NCBI GenBank assembly: GCA_903846015.1
Contig: CAIMZS010000381.1
Location: forward strand, 1 to 36,151
DNA: 36,151 nucleotides
Direction: 5' to 3'
Source of the DNA: an uncultured Anaerolineae bacterium
Lineage (GTDB): Bacteria; Chloroflexota; Anaerolineae; Anaerolineales; Villigracilaceae
The translations under genes and the position numbers were made by a program. Positions 22,063 through 30,806 of this stretch are shown here, one piece after another. The notes under the pieces are model-generated. The model was not told where the DNA came from. It saw only the letters and a list, made by a program, of their open reading frames with translations, and searched no databases. Position 1 is the first letter of the stretch, and each line of letters opens with the position of its first letter.

Positions 22063-23502
22063 TCAGGAGCAGGCAGCTTGGTTGACAATTTCTCTCAGGC
22101 GCGCCTGTATTGCTGGCGGCAGGGGTTGGGATTGGTGCTCGTCCAGCAGTTTCTGTACCCGTTCGGAAGCGCGCTCCACCAGGGTCTGTTTGCCTTTTTT
22201 CTCCCAGTCGGGATACATGCCACGCTCGAAGATGCCGGGGTACCAGGTTTCCTTATAATGCTGGCGGGTGTGTTTCGAGTTGAGGTACATGCCGCCCGCA
22301 CCCATGCGTTCGATTTCATCCAACGCCAGGGTGGCATCCGAGACCTCGACCTCGCGGAAATAGGCCTTGATCCAATCCACCATCTGCTCGCAGATCGCCA
22401 ACTGGGAAAACGAGTACGTCAACCCGGATTCCAGGTAGCCCAGGTCGTGGATCAGATTGCCACCCATAAAGACATCCGCCAGCATGGTCAGGGCGGCCTC
22501 GGCAGCAGCTTGCTGGTCAACCAATTTTGAATCCGAGCCGCCCGCCAGCGACAAGGTCGGCAGACCGTAGCGCTGCGAGACCGAGCGGATGAAACCGCGC
22601 TCGGGGTAGGCGTACGGCGAGACCATCGTGCGCATATCGAGGGCGGCCGGGTCCATGGCGGACATGATGAAGGGCGAGCCTTCCCACTTTAACTGCGACA
22701 ACACCAGCCCGAGCAGCGCCCCGGCGGTATCCAACGCCACCGCACCCGCCACCGTCATCGGACTGGTGACGCCCGCGTTCGAGCCAGGGATATACAGGGC
22801 CGGCAGTCCCTTGCCAGACAGGTACAGCAGCTTGCGCAGGCTTTCCTCGTTGTGTACCGCCCCCGAGACTACATTTATATAGCACGTCAGGATGGGTTTC
22901 ATTCGCAGCGCTTCGGCGCCGCCCACGACTGCTTCAGCCATCTCGATGGCGTTCACCAAACCCTTTGACTCATATGAGACATATAAAACGGGTTTGGATG
23001 TGTTGGATAACATGGCTTCCATCTGGTACGAATCGGCCTGGGTCGGGTCAACATCCGAAGGCAGCACCATCGACATGACGAAGTCGATATTGGGGAGCGC
23101 ATCGCACAGGCGGCTGCCTTCGATGACATCCTGCAAGACCGGCTTGCGGCGCTCGTTGGTGCGGTGATCGATGATCGTCAGGCAGTCGGAGCCAGGACCG
23201 AAAAAACAGCGGTTACTCTCCAGCGGCATGACCGCTTCGCCGCTGCGATTGTAGAGCGTCACCTTTTTGGGCGCACTCGCCAGGGCGCGTTCCACCATTG
23301 GGGACGGGACGCGCACCAGGTTGCCATCAATCTGCGCCCCACCCTTCTTCAGCAGATCGCGGGCCTCCTGCAAATCAACCCGCACACCGATGCGGCCCAG
23401 GATCTCCAGGCAGGCGGCGTGAATTTTTTCAAACTGTTCGTCCGAGAGACGCGTCAGGTGCGCGCCTCCGGGCAGCGTGCCAGCCAGGTTATTCCAGGTC
23501 AT
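22063..23502 (-). CDS. MttB/MtgB-superfamily methyltransferase (no pyrrolysine)
   Basis: This 479-residue protein matches the trimethylamine methyltransferase (MttB) family: HLTRLSDEQFEKIHAACLEI followed by GVRVDLQEAR, FFGPGSDC, TSKPVLYVSYES and the conserved GHLIHDLGYLESG-like segment MGGNLIHDLGYLESG. True MttB reads an in-frame amber codon as pyrrolysine. Here the frame is continuous without one, as in the non-Pyl branch that includes the glycine-betaine methyltransferase MtgB. These enzymes move a methyl group from a quaternary amine to a corrinoid protein. It is the last gene of the polyamine-type ABC operon, 9 nt after the ATPase stop, so the transporter probably imports its substrate. 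No corrinoid protein or MtrH-like partner is in the window. Choline, carnitine, proline betaine or glycine betaine are all possible substrates. Confidence 0.85.
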   Translation of the reverse strand: MTWNNLAGTLPGGAHLTRLSDEQFEKIHAACLEILGRIGVRVDLQEARDLLKKGGAQIDGNLVRVPSPMVERALASAPKKVTLYNRSGEAVMPLESNRCFFGPGSDCLTIIDHRTNERRKPVLQDVIEGSRLCDALPNIDFVMSMVLPSDVDPTQADSYQMEAMLSNTSKPVLYVSYESKGLVNAIEMAEAVVGGAEALRMKPILTCYINVVSGAVHNEESLRKLLYLSGKGLPALYIPGSNAGVTSPMTVAGAVALDTAGALLGLVLSQLKWEGSPFIMSAMDPAALDMRTMVSPYAYPERGFIRSVSQRYGLPTLSLAGGSDSKLVDQQAAAEAALTMLADVFMGGNLIHDLGYLESGLTYSFSQLAICEQMVDWIKAYFREVEVSDATLALDEIERMGAGGMYLNSKHTRQHYKETWYPGIFERGMYPDWEKKGKQTLVERASERVQKLLDEHQSQPLPPAIQARLREIVNQAACS

Positions 23503-23511
23503 GATCCACTC

Positions 23512-24624
23512 CTATTCATTTAAGATACGCGCATCGTCACCGGCCCAGTGCAGCTTGACGTTATCGCCGCGCGAGAACTCGCGCCAGTTTTCATCCGATC
23601 CATTGGGAACACGGGCAACCACGCTCTGCCCATCACGCAGCGCAAGCACATAGCGCGTATCCGTGCCGATAAAGACAACATCGAGAACGACGGCGGAGAG
23701 GCCCTCGGCTGGCGCTTTTTCCGGCTCAATCAGCTTGACCTTTTCCGGGCGGATGGTCACGACCACCGCGGTGGGACTGCCAGGCTGCGGGGTCTCGCCA
23801 ACCGCCACGTGGACAGTTTCACCTTGCAGCGATACAGCGGCGTGGTTGCCCTGGATTGCCGCGACGCTGGCATTGATGAAGTTGCTTTCCCCGATGAAAT
23901 CGGCCACAAAACGGTTGGCAGGGCGTTTGTAGAGCGAAGCGGGGTCGCCCATCTGCTGGATGACGCCCTTGTCCATCACGGCGATGATATCCGACATGGT
24001 CAGCGCTTCCTCCTGGTCGTGGGTGACGTAGACGAATGTGATGCCAACCTGTTCCTGGATATGTTTAAGCTCGGTCTGCATGGCCTTGCGCAGCTTCAGG
24101 TCGAGAGCGCCGAGCGGCTCGTCCAGTAAAAGCACGGCGGGTTTGTTGACCAGCGCCCGCGCCAGGGCCACACGCTGCTGCTGCCCGCCCGATAACTGGG
24201 TGGGCATGCGGTCGCTCATCTCAGACAGCCGCACGAGGGCGAGCGCCTCGCGCGCCATGCGCTCCTGCTCATCCTTGGGAAGACGCCGGACGGCAGGGCC
24301 GAAGGCGACGTTGCGCAGGACATTCATGTGCGGGAATAAGGCATAGTTTTGAAAGACGGTGTTGACCGGGCGCTTGTTGGGCGGAATATCCGTCATGGGG
24401 CGGCCCTGGATGAAGACATCGCCGCTGGTGGGCACTTCGAACCCGGCGATCAGCCTGAGGGTGGTGGTTTTTCCGCAGCCGCTCGACCCCAGCAGGGTAA
24501 AGAATGTTCCGGTCGGGATAACCAGGTTCATGCCGCTGATGGCGGTAACTTCATCGACCTTCCCCCTGGTTTTGGAAGAATAATTCTTGGAAACATTGCG
24601 CAGTTCAACCGCGTATTCTGTCAT
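23512..24624 (-). CDS. Spermidine/putrescine-type ABC transporter ATP-binding protein (PotA-like)
   Basis: The 370-residue protein has an NBD with Walker [10 protein letters not shown], signature LSGGQQQR, Walker [12 protein letters not shown] and H-loop [10 protein letters not shown], then a C-terminal TOBE domain (residues about 280-365: [17 protein letters not shown] and the terminal ARILNE). This is the PotA/CysA/MalK-like class that powers polyamine and quaternary-amine importers. The start at 24624 was chosen because its ATG overlaps the stop of the permease gene (ATGA); the upstream frame is within that gene. The operon runs binding protein, PotB-like, PotC-like, PotA-like, MttB-like, which is reversed from E. 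coli potABCD. Confidence 0.9.
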   Translation of the reverse strand: MTEYAVELRNVSKNYSSKTRGKVDEVTAISGMNLVIPTGTFFTLLGSSGCGKTTTLRLIAGFEVPTSGDVFIQGRPMTDIPPNKRPVNTVFQNYALFPHMNVLRNVAFGPAVRRLPKDEQERMAREALALVRLSEMSDRMPTQLSGGQQQRVALARALVNKPAVLLLDEPLGALDLKLRKAMQTELKHIQEQVGITFVYVTHDQEEALTMSDIIAVMDKGVIQQMGDPASLYKRPANRFVADFIGESNFINASVAAIQGNHAAVSLQGETVHVAVGETPQPGSPTAVVVTIRPEKVKLIEPEKAPAEGLSAVVLDVVFIGTDTRYVLALRDGQSVVARVPNGSDENWREFSRGDNVKLHWAGDDARILNE

Positions 24625-25433
24625 GATTTTGCTTCCTTGGAGGGGGATGAGTTCTGCCCGGCGCGCCGCAGCCATTCGCTGATCAACATCGCCAGCATGG
24701 TGAGAGTCATGATGATGGCTGCCATGGCGATGATCATCGGCAGGCGGGTGGGAAAGCGCAGCTGCGAAAACATGTAGACGGGCAGGGTCGTGTCTGTGCC
24801 GACCAGGAAAGAAGCGATCGAGTATTCATCGAAGGAGATGGTGAAGCACAGCAGGAAGGAGGCCAGCAGTGCCGGGGAAACGATCGGGATGGTGACTTTC
24901 AGCAGGGCCTCCCAATAGGAGGCGCCCAGATCCATGGCGGCTTCTTCCAGGTTATCTGGAAACCCGACCAGCCGGGAGGAGATGATCAAAATGGCATACG
25001 GGATGCTGATGATGACGTGCGCGAACCCGGCTGCAGGAGCCGAAAGCGGGATGCCAGCCTGGTTGAGCAGGATCAGCAGCGCCACGCCCAGGATGACATA
25101 CGGGATGACAAGCGGCATGGTGGAGACTGCCAGGAAGATGCCCCGACCGGGCAGGTTGAAACGCACAATCGCGATGGCGCCCATCGTGCCCAGAACGGTC
25201 GCCAGGGCGGATGACCCAAAAGCGATCAGCAGGCTGTTGCGCAGCGAGGCCAGCAGTTCGCTGTTTTGACCGAGCTGCTGATACCACTGCAGGGTAAAGC
25301 CTTTTAATGGAAAGGTGAGCGAGGTGGCATTGTTGAAGGAAAAGACAATCAGCAGCGCGATCGGCAGGTAAAGCAGGGCGCAAATAATGACAACATACAC
25401 CGCGCCAATGGAGGGAAGTTTATGTTTTAGCAT
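24621..25433 (-). CDS. ABC transporter permease, PotC-like
   Basis: This 270-residue membrane protein has six hydrophobic segments and the EAA-loop EEAAMDLGASYWEALLKVTI that contacts the ATPase. It matches PotC-type subunits (LIVFSFNNATSLTFPLKGFT, SFDEYSIASFLVG). It forms a heterodimer with the PotB-like subunit. Its ATG lies 1 nt after the preceding stop, and its own stop overlaps the ATPase start. Confidence 0.9.
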   Translation of the reverse strand: MLKHKLPSIGAVYVVIICALLYLPIALLIVFSFNNATSLTFPLKGFTLQWYQQLGQNSELLASLRNSLLIAFGSSALATVLGTMGAIAIVRFNLPGRGIFLAVSTMPLVIPYVILGVALLILLNQAGIPLSAPAAGFAHVIISIPYAILIISSRLVGFPDNLEEAAMDLGASYWEALLKVTIPIVSPALLASFLLCFTISFDEYSIASFLVGTDTTLPVYMFSQLRFPTRLPMIIAMAAIIMTLTMLAMLISEWLRRAGQNSSPSKEAKS

Positions 25434-25434
25434 G

Positions 25435-26286
25435 TCATAACCCCAGCAGATCCGAGAGCGGGCCCAGGCGGGTGAGCAGGAACATGAAAACCAGCACGAG
25501 CACCAGCATGGAGATGCTCATGACGGAGCCCATCGGCCAGTTCAGCGCGCGCATAAACTGATCCTGGATCAGGTTGCCATACATCGAGCCCTGGGCGCCG
25601 CCCACCAACAACGGGGTGACGAATTCTCCCAGGGTGGGGATAAAGGCAAAGAAAAAACCTGCCACCACACCCGGCAGGCTGAGCGGAAAGGTTACCCGCC
25701 AAAAAGCTTCCATACGTGTACAGCCCAGGTCAGCGGCAGCTTCCAACAGGTAGCGGTCGATGCGCTCCAGCGACGAGAAGATTGGCAGCATCGCAAAGGG
25801 AATCCAGACGTAGATCAGGGTCACGACCACCGCGGCGCGCGAATAGATCAGGATCGGCGAGGGCGTTTCGATCAACCCCAACACCAGCAGGATGCTGTTT
25901 AAAAGCCCGGTGGAACCCAGGATCAATTTCCAGGCGAAGATGCGCAGCAGGTAGCTGGTCCAGGTGGGAATGATGAGCAGCATCATGAGGGTGTTCTTTT
26001 TGGGACCGGCGTGAAAGGCCAGGTAATAGGCTAATGGATAGGCCAGGATGTTGGCGATCACCGCCACCAAAAAGGAGATGCCGGCAGACTGCCAGAGCAG
26101 GCGCAGAAACGAGCGGCTGTTGACGAAGGTGATGTAGTGATCCAGGGTAAAGCTGTCCCGCGCCGCGCCTGTGGTACCTTCGCGAAAGCTGAAGATGACC
26201 ATCAGTCCAACCGGCAAAATAAACAACAGGAACAGGTAGATTGACGGAAGGCCAATCAGGGTAAGAAAACGTCGGCTGTTTTTCAT
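25435..26286 (-). CDS. ABC transporter permease, PotB-like
   Basis: This 283-residue protein has six membrane segments and the loop EAAADLGCTRMEAFWRVTFP, plus the PotB-like VGLMVIFSFREG start region and TLGEFVTPLLVGG. It pairs with the PotC-like subunit. The ATG at 26286 was chosen (MKNSRRFLT...). The ribosome site before it is weak, and the frame is open to a TTG at 26325. It lies downstream of the hairpin at 26346-26385, so less of it may be made than of the binding protein. Confidence 0.88.
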   Translation of the reverse strand: MKNSRRFLTLIGLPSIYLFLLFILPVGLMVIFSFREGTTGAARDSFTLDHYITFVNSRSFLRLLWQSAGISFLVAVIANILAYPLAYYLAFHAGPKKNTLMMLLIIPTWTSYLLRIFAWKLILGSTGLLNSILLVLGLIETPSPILIYSRAAVVVTLIYVWIPFAMLPIFSSLERIDRYLLEAAADLGCTRMEAFWRVTFPLSLPGVVAGFFFAFIPTLGEFVTPLLVGGAQGSMYGNLIQDQFMRALNWPMGSVMSISMLVLVLVFMFLLTRLGPLSDLLGL

Positions 26287-26345
26287 CCAGGGAAATCCTT
26301 CCCGTCCAGAGCACAGATTACGCAAGGTCAGGAGCAGCGACAGGC

Positions 26346-26385
26346 ACCCAACAGACCTCCCTGCAGGCAGGGGGGTCTGTTGGGT
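26346..26385 (-). promoter_or_regulatory. Stem-loop between binding-protein and permease genes
   Basis: Arms 26346-26357 and 26374-26385 pair perfectly, with further pairing CCTG/CAGG inside. It lies in the 114-nt gap after the binding-protein gene. There is no T-tract in the direction of transcription, so it is a likely mRNA stabiliser or attenuator that lets the binding protein exceed the membrane subunits. Confidence 0.7.
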
Positions 26386-26400
26386 TAAGATTAATGTGAT

Positions 26401-27597
26401 TTACTTGGAGGTCTTGACCTCGGACCAAACATCGGTCCAGGCCTGGCGCTGGGCAGCGGTGATGAATTTGTAGAAGATGGTGCGTGAGATGATATTCTGG
26501 TCATCCAGCGCCAGCAGCTTCATGGTTTCTGGCTTCACCAGCGAGTTGGCGGCGTTGTTGACGATGCCGTAACCGTATTCGTTGGCCAGGTAAGCCTGCG
26601 CATCCGGGGCCAGGTAAGCATCAATCATGGCGACTGCCAGATCGGGGTTTTTCGATTTGGTTGGGACTGCGAAACCGCACAGGTAACCGGCGCGGCCTTC
26701 TTTGGGGTCGATATATTCAACCTTGACGCCATCTCCGAGCAGCTTGATGTAGGAGGCGTTCCAGGCATTGGCAGCCACCCACACATCGCCGGAAGCTAAC
26801 TGCTGATCAAGATCGGTCTGGCTGCTCCAGATGGTCAGGACGTTGGGCATCAGATCCAGTAATTTCTGCTTGATCTGGGCATCCTGCTCGGGGGTTGTAG
26901 CCCACGGGTCGAGACCGAGCGCCAGGGCGGCGATGACATGCGCAGACTCACCCGAGTCGTACAGGGCGATGTGGCCCTTGTATTCCGGGTTCCACAGATC
27001 ATTCCAGGAGGTGGGCACGGTCTTGACCAGGTCTTTGCGCACCAGGATGGACTCAAAGCCCCAATCCCACGGGATCCAGTACTGCTTGCCGTTAAATTCG
27101 CCCTGTTTGGCGAGCGACTGGTTGATATCCTTCCAATGGGAGAGCTTGGAAGTGTCTATCGGCTGGACAAGGCCTTCATCCACCATGATCTTCCAGTAGT
27201 TGCTGCATGGATGCACCAGGTCGGCGTAAAAACCGCTCTGCAGCTTGGCATAAGCTTCGGCGCTTTCGGAGAGGAAGCTGTAATCCACTTTGACATTGGG
27301 GTACTGGCTGGCAAACTGCTTCCAGAACTCCGGCAGTTCATACCCCGACCAATCCAGCAGTACCAGGTTGCCGGTCTGAGTGGAACCTGCGACTGCTGGC
27401 GCGGCTGTTGGAGCGTCGGTTGGGGCGGGCGCAGCCGTTGGAGCAGGCGCTTCGGTTGGGGCAGCGGCTGGCACCTCAGTCGCCACGGGGGCGGCGGGGG
27501 CCGCCGTTGGCGTGACGGCGGGCGCGCAAGCAGCCAACAGCAGGCTGGCAAGCACCAATAGTGACCAGATATTCATCCATGATTTCCGTGTTTTCAT
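26401..27597 (-). CDS. ABC transporter substrate-binding lipoprotein (PotD-like)
   Basis: The 398-residue precursor has a signal peptide with lipobox LLAAC (Cys about residue 24), so it is a membrane-anchored lipoprotein. A low-complexity linker of Ala, Pro, Thr and Val follows (residues about 25-72), then the binding domain (GNLVLLDWSGYELPEFWKQF onward), an SBP_bac type fold like PotD. Aromatics visible along the presumed pocket include WSGY, WDWGF, WNASY and YGYG, as expected for amine ligands, but I cannot assign each. GGAGG lies before the ATG at 27597. It is the first gene of the operon that ends with the MttB-like enzyme, so a methylated amine ligand is likely. Confidence 0.9.
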   Translation of the reverse strand: MKTRKSWMNIWSLLVLASLLLAACAPAVTPTAAPAAPVATEVPAAAPTEAPAPTAAPAPTDAPTAAPAVAGSTQTGNLVLLDWSGYELPEFWKQFASQYPNVKVDYSFLSESAEAYAKLQSGFYADLVHPCSNYWKIMVDEGLVQPIDTSKLSHWKDINQSLAKQGEFNGKQYWIPWDWGFESILVRKDLVKTVPTSWNDLWNPEYKGHIALYDSGESAHVIAALALGLDPWATTPEQDAQIKQKLLDLMPNVLTIWSSQTDLDQQLASGDVWVAANAWNASYIKLLGDGVKVEYIDPKEGRAGYLCGFAVPTKSKNPDLAVAMIDAYLAPDAQAYLANEYGYGIVNNAANSLVKPETMKLLALDDQNIISRTIFYKFITAAQRQAWTDVWSEVKTSK

Positions 27598-27629
27598 ATG
27601 CCGTTCCTCCTTGGTTGTAACATTTTTTT

Positions 27630-27647
27630 AATGTTCGCTTGAACATT
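27630..27647 (-). promoter_or_regulatory. Inverted repeat upstream of the PotD-like gene
   Basis: AATGTTC-N4-GAACATT forms 7-bp perfect arms about 33 nt before the start codon. The palindrome TTGGTAACCAA (27646-27656) adjoins it. No clear -35/-10 pair was found next to them. They may be operators for the amine-uptake operon. Confidence 0.5.
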
Positions 27648-27853
27648 GGTAACCAAAAGAAAAAACTGCTGGTAAAACCGGGCAACTTAATTATGAATAA
27701 AAGAACCGTGCCCCGTGCCGTTGATCGGGATATTTATCATTTTTGGTGCTGCTTCCAGCTGGTTTCGCCTGGCCGCGCGACAGACTCAATGATACATTAA
27801 TATAGTAGATTGGTATAGTCGCAATCTGTTAGCAAGTCTTATAAGGGGGTCCG

Positions 27854-28005
27854 GTCATTGCGAGCGGCGCTCTCCCGCGTGGCAATCTCCGGTTAATCGG
27901 CCCCCCCGCCCTTCGGGCCCACCCGGTTAAACGGAGATTGCCACAACCGGCAAAGAGAAAGAGCGCCGGTTTCGCACACCTGTCCCGATGTTCTTCGGGA
28001 ATGAC
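27854..28005. repeat. MITE-like palindromic element in a gene-free gap
   Basis: The gap 27598-28031 has no gene. Most of it is an imperfect long inverted repeat: GTCATT (27854-27859) and AATGAC (28000-28005) mark the ends, and GTGGCAATCTCCG (27879-27891) pairs with CGGAGATTGCCAC (27932-27944) inside. Short GTCATTGCGAG / GTGGCAATCTC elements are well known as dispersed non-coding repeats in environmental bacterial genomes. There is no coding capacity and no clear target-site duplication. Confidence 0.65.
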
Positions 28006-28031
28006 AGGCAAAAGGATTAGAGCAAGAGCGC

Positions 28032-28613
28032 TTACCTGGGTAGATGCGGTATCACAGCACCGGTTGTTTTCATGTATTCGCGATACTGGCCGCCAAAGGT
28101 ATCCAGCATCATCTTTTCCTCCGCCGGCACCCGCAAGAAGTAGAACAATGCGAAGAACAGCAAGTTTAAGGGGCCAGCCAGCCAATTTTGCAATAACAAG
28201 ATTTGCGCAATGGCGCCCAGTCCCATGCTGGCATACATGGGATGGCGAATATGGCGATAGATTCCATCTGTCACCAGGCTGTGATCCTGGCGAATTTCTA
28301 GCGTTGGCGACCAGTTGGATTTCAAATCCTGGTGGGAACGCGCAAAAACGAACAGGGAAAGGGCTAACACCAGCGCGCCGCACCAGCCCATCCAGACGGG
28401 CAGGCTGTAATCCGCAAACGCGAGCCAATTCGTGACCGAATAGATCAAGGGAATAAAGATCAGGGCCACATACAGCAGCCCGAGTACGAAGTTTTCAGTT
28501 CGGGAAACGCGCTGATCGGTTTTCGGGCCTGTCCGGGCAGTTTTTTGGTAGGGAGCGCGAATCACGATTTCGGCCACCAACCCGAGCCAATATAATATTT
28601 TCAATATGGTCAT
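28032..28613 (-). CDS. Isoprenylcysteine carboxyl methyltransferase/PEMT-family membrane protein
   Basis: This 193-residue protein has about five membrane segments and the SAM-binding signature of the family: DGIYRHIRHPMYASM followed by EEKMMLDTFGGQYREYMKTT. Eukaryotic members methylate prenylated Cys, and bacterial ones act on phospholipids, isoprenoids or unknown acceptors. The substrate cannot be told from the sequence. GAGGAAAC precedes the ATG. It stands alone between the MITE-like repeat and the terminator at 28733. Confidence 0.85.
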   Translation of the reverse strand: MTILKILYWLGLVAEIVIRAPYQKTARTGPKTDQRVSRTENFVLGLLYVALIFIPLIYSVTNWLAFADYSLPVWMGWCGALVLALSLFVFARSHQDLKSNWSPTLEIRQDHSLVTDGIYRHIRHPMYASMGLGAIAQILLLQNWLAGPLNLLFFALFYFLRVPAEEKMMLDTFGGQYREYMKTTGAVIPHLPR

Positions 28614-28732
28614 GATTGTTTCCTCATTTAATATAGGGTTATTCGTGGTTTTCCAAACCAGGCCTCAGACAAAGAGCAGTTGCATAAATAGACTGTTCAG
28701 CACTTGAAACACAGCCATTTTAAATGGTAAAA

Positions 28733-28753
28733 GGCTGCCCCTTTGGGGCAGCC
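28733..28753 (-). terminator. Rho-independent terminator after the phosphoribosyltransferase gene
   Basis: GGCTGCCCC and GGGGCAGCC pair over 9 bp around a 3-nt loop, with TTTT following in the - direction. It ends the operon of the genes at 28827 and 29227. Confidence 0.8.
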
Positions 28754-28826
28754 CACAAGGTTTATCGTAATTGTCAACACAGGCTTTGAAATGACCAAAA
28801 AAGCCAACACCAGGGCTTGATCGTAA

Positions 28827-29237
28827 TCAGGCTTTCCAGGGCCAGTTAACACAGGCTGCGATCTCAGGGAACAGGACAAAATCGGCCTGCCCTTTGAGGG
28901 TGAATGTGACGACTTCGTACTGTTTTAGCAGGCTGCGCGCCAAAGAAAGGGTTTGACCGCTGACGCTTACATCATCCACCAGCAAGATGCGCGCGCCATC
29001 CGGCAGAAGCGGAACATTCTCTACGAGTAACTCAGGCGCGGAACGCCGGGGCGAATTATCCGGGGCGCGATAATTTATCCACAGCAGTTGTAATGGCAGA
29101 GCCAGTTGATGGGCCAGTAAGGCGGCCGGAACAATGCCACCTTCAGCGATGCCCACCACACAATCAACGGGCGGCAGTTGAACATTCTTTAGCGCTTGCG
29201 AAATCGTCACGAAGTCGAGAGTTACCTTATCGCTCAT
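28827..29237 (-). CDS. Phosphoribosyltransferase-family protein
   Basis: This 136-residue protein has a type I PRTase core: IAEGGIVPAALLAHQL, then the PRPP loop ILLVDDVSVSGQTL. Such enzymes salvage nucleobases by joining them to PRPP, or act as regulators. It is short for a full hypoxanthine or adenine PRTase and lacks a recognisable base-binding C-terminal hood. The ATG at 29237 lies inside the end of the ECF-like gene with an 11-nt overlap. That coupling suggests the transporter imports the base, precursor or vitamin that this enzyme converts. An alternative start at 29258 is possible. Confidence 0.8.
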   Translation of the reverse strand: MSDKVTLDFVTISQALKNVQLPPVDCVVGIAEGGIVPAALLAHQLALPLQLLWINYRAPDNSPRRSAPELLVENVPLLPDGARILLVDDVSVSGQTLSLARSLLKQYEVVTFTLKGQADFVLFPEIAACVNWPWKA

Positions 29238-29751
29238 CTGGGAGGCCAAGCAGCGCAAAATTAATCACGAATAAAATGATCAAACCGGGAATAGCGGTGA
29301 TCAAGGAGGATGTAAAGTAAGCCCACGGCGTAACCGGCATAATCGGCAGGATAAACAACACTAAGGATGAGAAAACTTTCGCGACGATGAGTGCCAGAGG
29401 CGCGAACACTGGAAGGCGCGCGCCGCTTTTTCTAAATACCATCAGCGCCAGGCTAAAAACACTCAACTCAATACTCAGCATCACAGCCACATTCATTTCG
29501 GGCAACCCGGTGAGAGCATGGTTAATAAACGGCATCAACAGGCTGCAAGCCAGGCCAACAAATGGATTGAACAACCAGGCCGCCAACAGTGGCGCATAAA
29601 AAATAGGCAGCAGCTGCGACCCAAGCGGAACCGCGCTGATAGCCGGGAAAAAATGGACTAGAAAGGGGAAAAACCACATCATTCCCAGGGTCAGGACTGC
29701 GGCGGGAATTTGCATAACGAGTTTGTGGCGAAGTGAAGTTAAAGATAGCAT
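29227..29751 (-). CDS. ECF-type transporter S component-like membrane protein
   Basis: This 174-residue protein has five or six hydrophobic segments. The pattern LGSQLLPIFYAPLLAAWLFN followed by GLACSLLMPFINHALTGLPE is characteristic of substrate-binding (S) subunits of energy-coupling-factor importers for vitamins, bases or cofactors. The start at 29751 skips an upstream N-terminal stretch that has no family match. No A/A'/T subunits are in the window, so it would use a shared ECF module. The 29752-29879 leader holds a small hairpin (CCCAT/ATGGG), but I recognise no riboswitch. The substrate is unknown. Confidence 0.68.
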   Translation of the reverse strand: MLSLTSLRHKLVMQIPAAVLTLGMMWFFPFLVHFFPAISAVPLGSQLLPIFYAPLLAAWLFNPFVGLACSLLMPFINHALTGLPEMNVAVMLSIELSVFSLALMVFRKSGARLPVFAPLALIVAKVFSSLVLFILPIMPVTPWAYFTSSLITAIPGLIILFVINFALLGLPDER

Positions 29752-29879
29752 GCTCAGTCTCCGATGGGTATGTTTTTTAATAATAATGGTTTTAGGTCGG
29801 ATAAAAGCCCACCACCACAAGTTTCCCATGCACGAAGATGGGTTTGGGATGGGACGCACCCGGTAAATATAGCCGAATA

Positions 29880-30794
29880 TCAATGCATGTATGCTTTCAA
29901 GACATCACGCACGATATAAAAACCGCGTTTTACAAGTTCTTCGCTGCCTTCGTAAGCGCGATCCTCGTGCTCGATGCTGACAACATAATCATAACGCGCT
30001 GCGCTGAGCGCAGCAAAAAATTTGGGCCAGTCCATATCACCCAGGCCGGGCAGGCGCGGAACCTGCCAGCCCATGCCTTGTGAAAGCACGCCGTTGTTAT
30101 ACAGACCTTCACGGTCGATATGCAAGTCTTTGGCATGAACGTGAAAAATTTTACTTGCGAACTCTTTGACAACGCGCTCGTAATCAATCATTTGCAAAAT
30201 GAGATGGGATGGGTCGAGGTTCAATCCGAAGTTGTCGTCAGGAATGATTTCCCACATTTTGCGCCAGATAGCCGGAGTGGTGGCCAGGTTGTTTCCACCA
30301 GGCCACTCGTCGTACGAAAAGATCATCGGGCAATTTTCAATCGCAATTTTGATGCCATGCTCTTTGGCAAATTTGACGATCGGCGGCCATATTCTGGCAT
30401 AATCTTCGAAGTTTTGCGGGACGGTTTTGTTTTTGTCCTTGCCAACAAAAGTGCCCACTATCGGGACATCCAAAAGTGCGGCTGCTTCAATGACCTTCTT
30501 TAGATGAGCGATAACAGCCTCGCGAATTTCTGCATCCGGGTGAAGCGGGTTGGGATAATAAGCCAGGGAAGAAATAGTCAGACCATATCCATCCAACATT
30601 TTGCGAATTTCAGCGGCGGCTGGCTTATCCAGCGTTGTCACATCGATGTGCGTAACCCCGGCATAACGACGGGTGGCTGCTTCTCGCGGCCAGCAAGCAA
30701 TTTCAATCGCCTGGAAACCACTTTCAGCACCCCACCGGGCAGCCTGTTCCAGTGTGTTGTCGGGCAATGCAGCGGTTAAGAATCCGAGTTTCAT
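29880..30794 (-). CDS. Sugar phosphate isomerase/epimerase (TIM-barrel, xylose isomerase-like)
   Basis: This 304-residue AP_endonuc_2-family protein has candidate metal ligands Glu in IAIENCPMIF, Asp in LNLDPSHL, His in FHVHAKD and Glu in VVSIEHED. The family includes IolE, IolI and hydroxypyruvate isomerases. It lies 12 nt downstream of the Gfo/Idh/MocA gene and in the same operon as a ribose-type ABC transporter, a typical setting for sugar or inositol catabolism. The exact substrate is unknown; it may act on the keto-product of the dehydrogenase. Confidence 0.88.
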   Translation of the reverse strand: MKLGFLTAALPDNTLEQAARWGAESGFQAIEIACWPREAATRRYAGVTHIDVTTLDKPAAAEIRKMLDGYGLTISSLAYYPNPLHPDAEIREAVIAHLKKVIEAAALLDVPIVGTFVGKDKNKTVPQNFEDYARIWPPIVKFAKEHGIKIAIENCPMIFSYDEWPGGNNLATTPAIWRKMWEIIPDDNFGLNLDPSHLILQMIDYERVVKEFASKIFHVHAKDLHIDREGLYNNGVLSQGMGWQVPRLPGLGDMDWPKFFAALSAARYDYVVSIEHEDRAYEGSEELVKRGFYIVRDVLKAYMH

Positions 30795-30806
30795 ATTAAA
30801 AGCTCC

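Noticed and set aside
22063..23502. Pyrrolysine-type MttB
   Set aside because: The reading frame has no internal amber codon and no split into two frames, so it belongs to the non-pyrrolysine branch.
27829..28435. Open frames crossing the MITE-like repeat on both strands
   Set aside because: They are low-quality translations over palindromic DNA and over the methyltransferase gene in other frames.
29752..29879. Riboswitch upstream of the ECF S component
   Set aside because: Only a small CCCAT/ATGGG hairpin was seen. No TPP, FMN, cobalamin, preQ1, purine or THF core sequence could be recognised.
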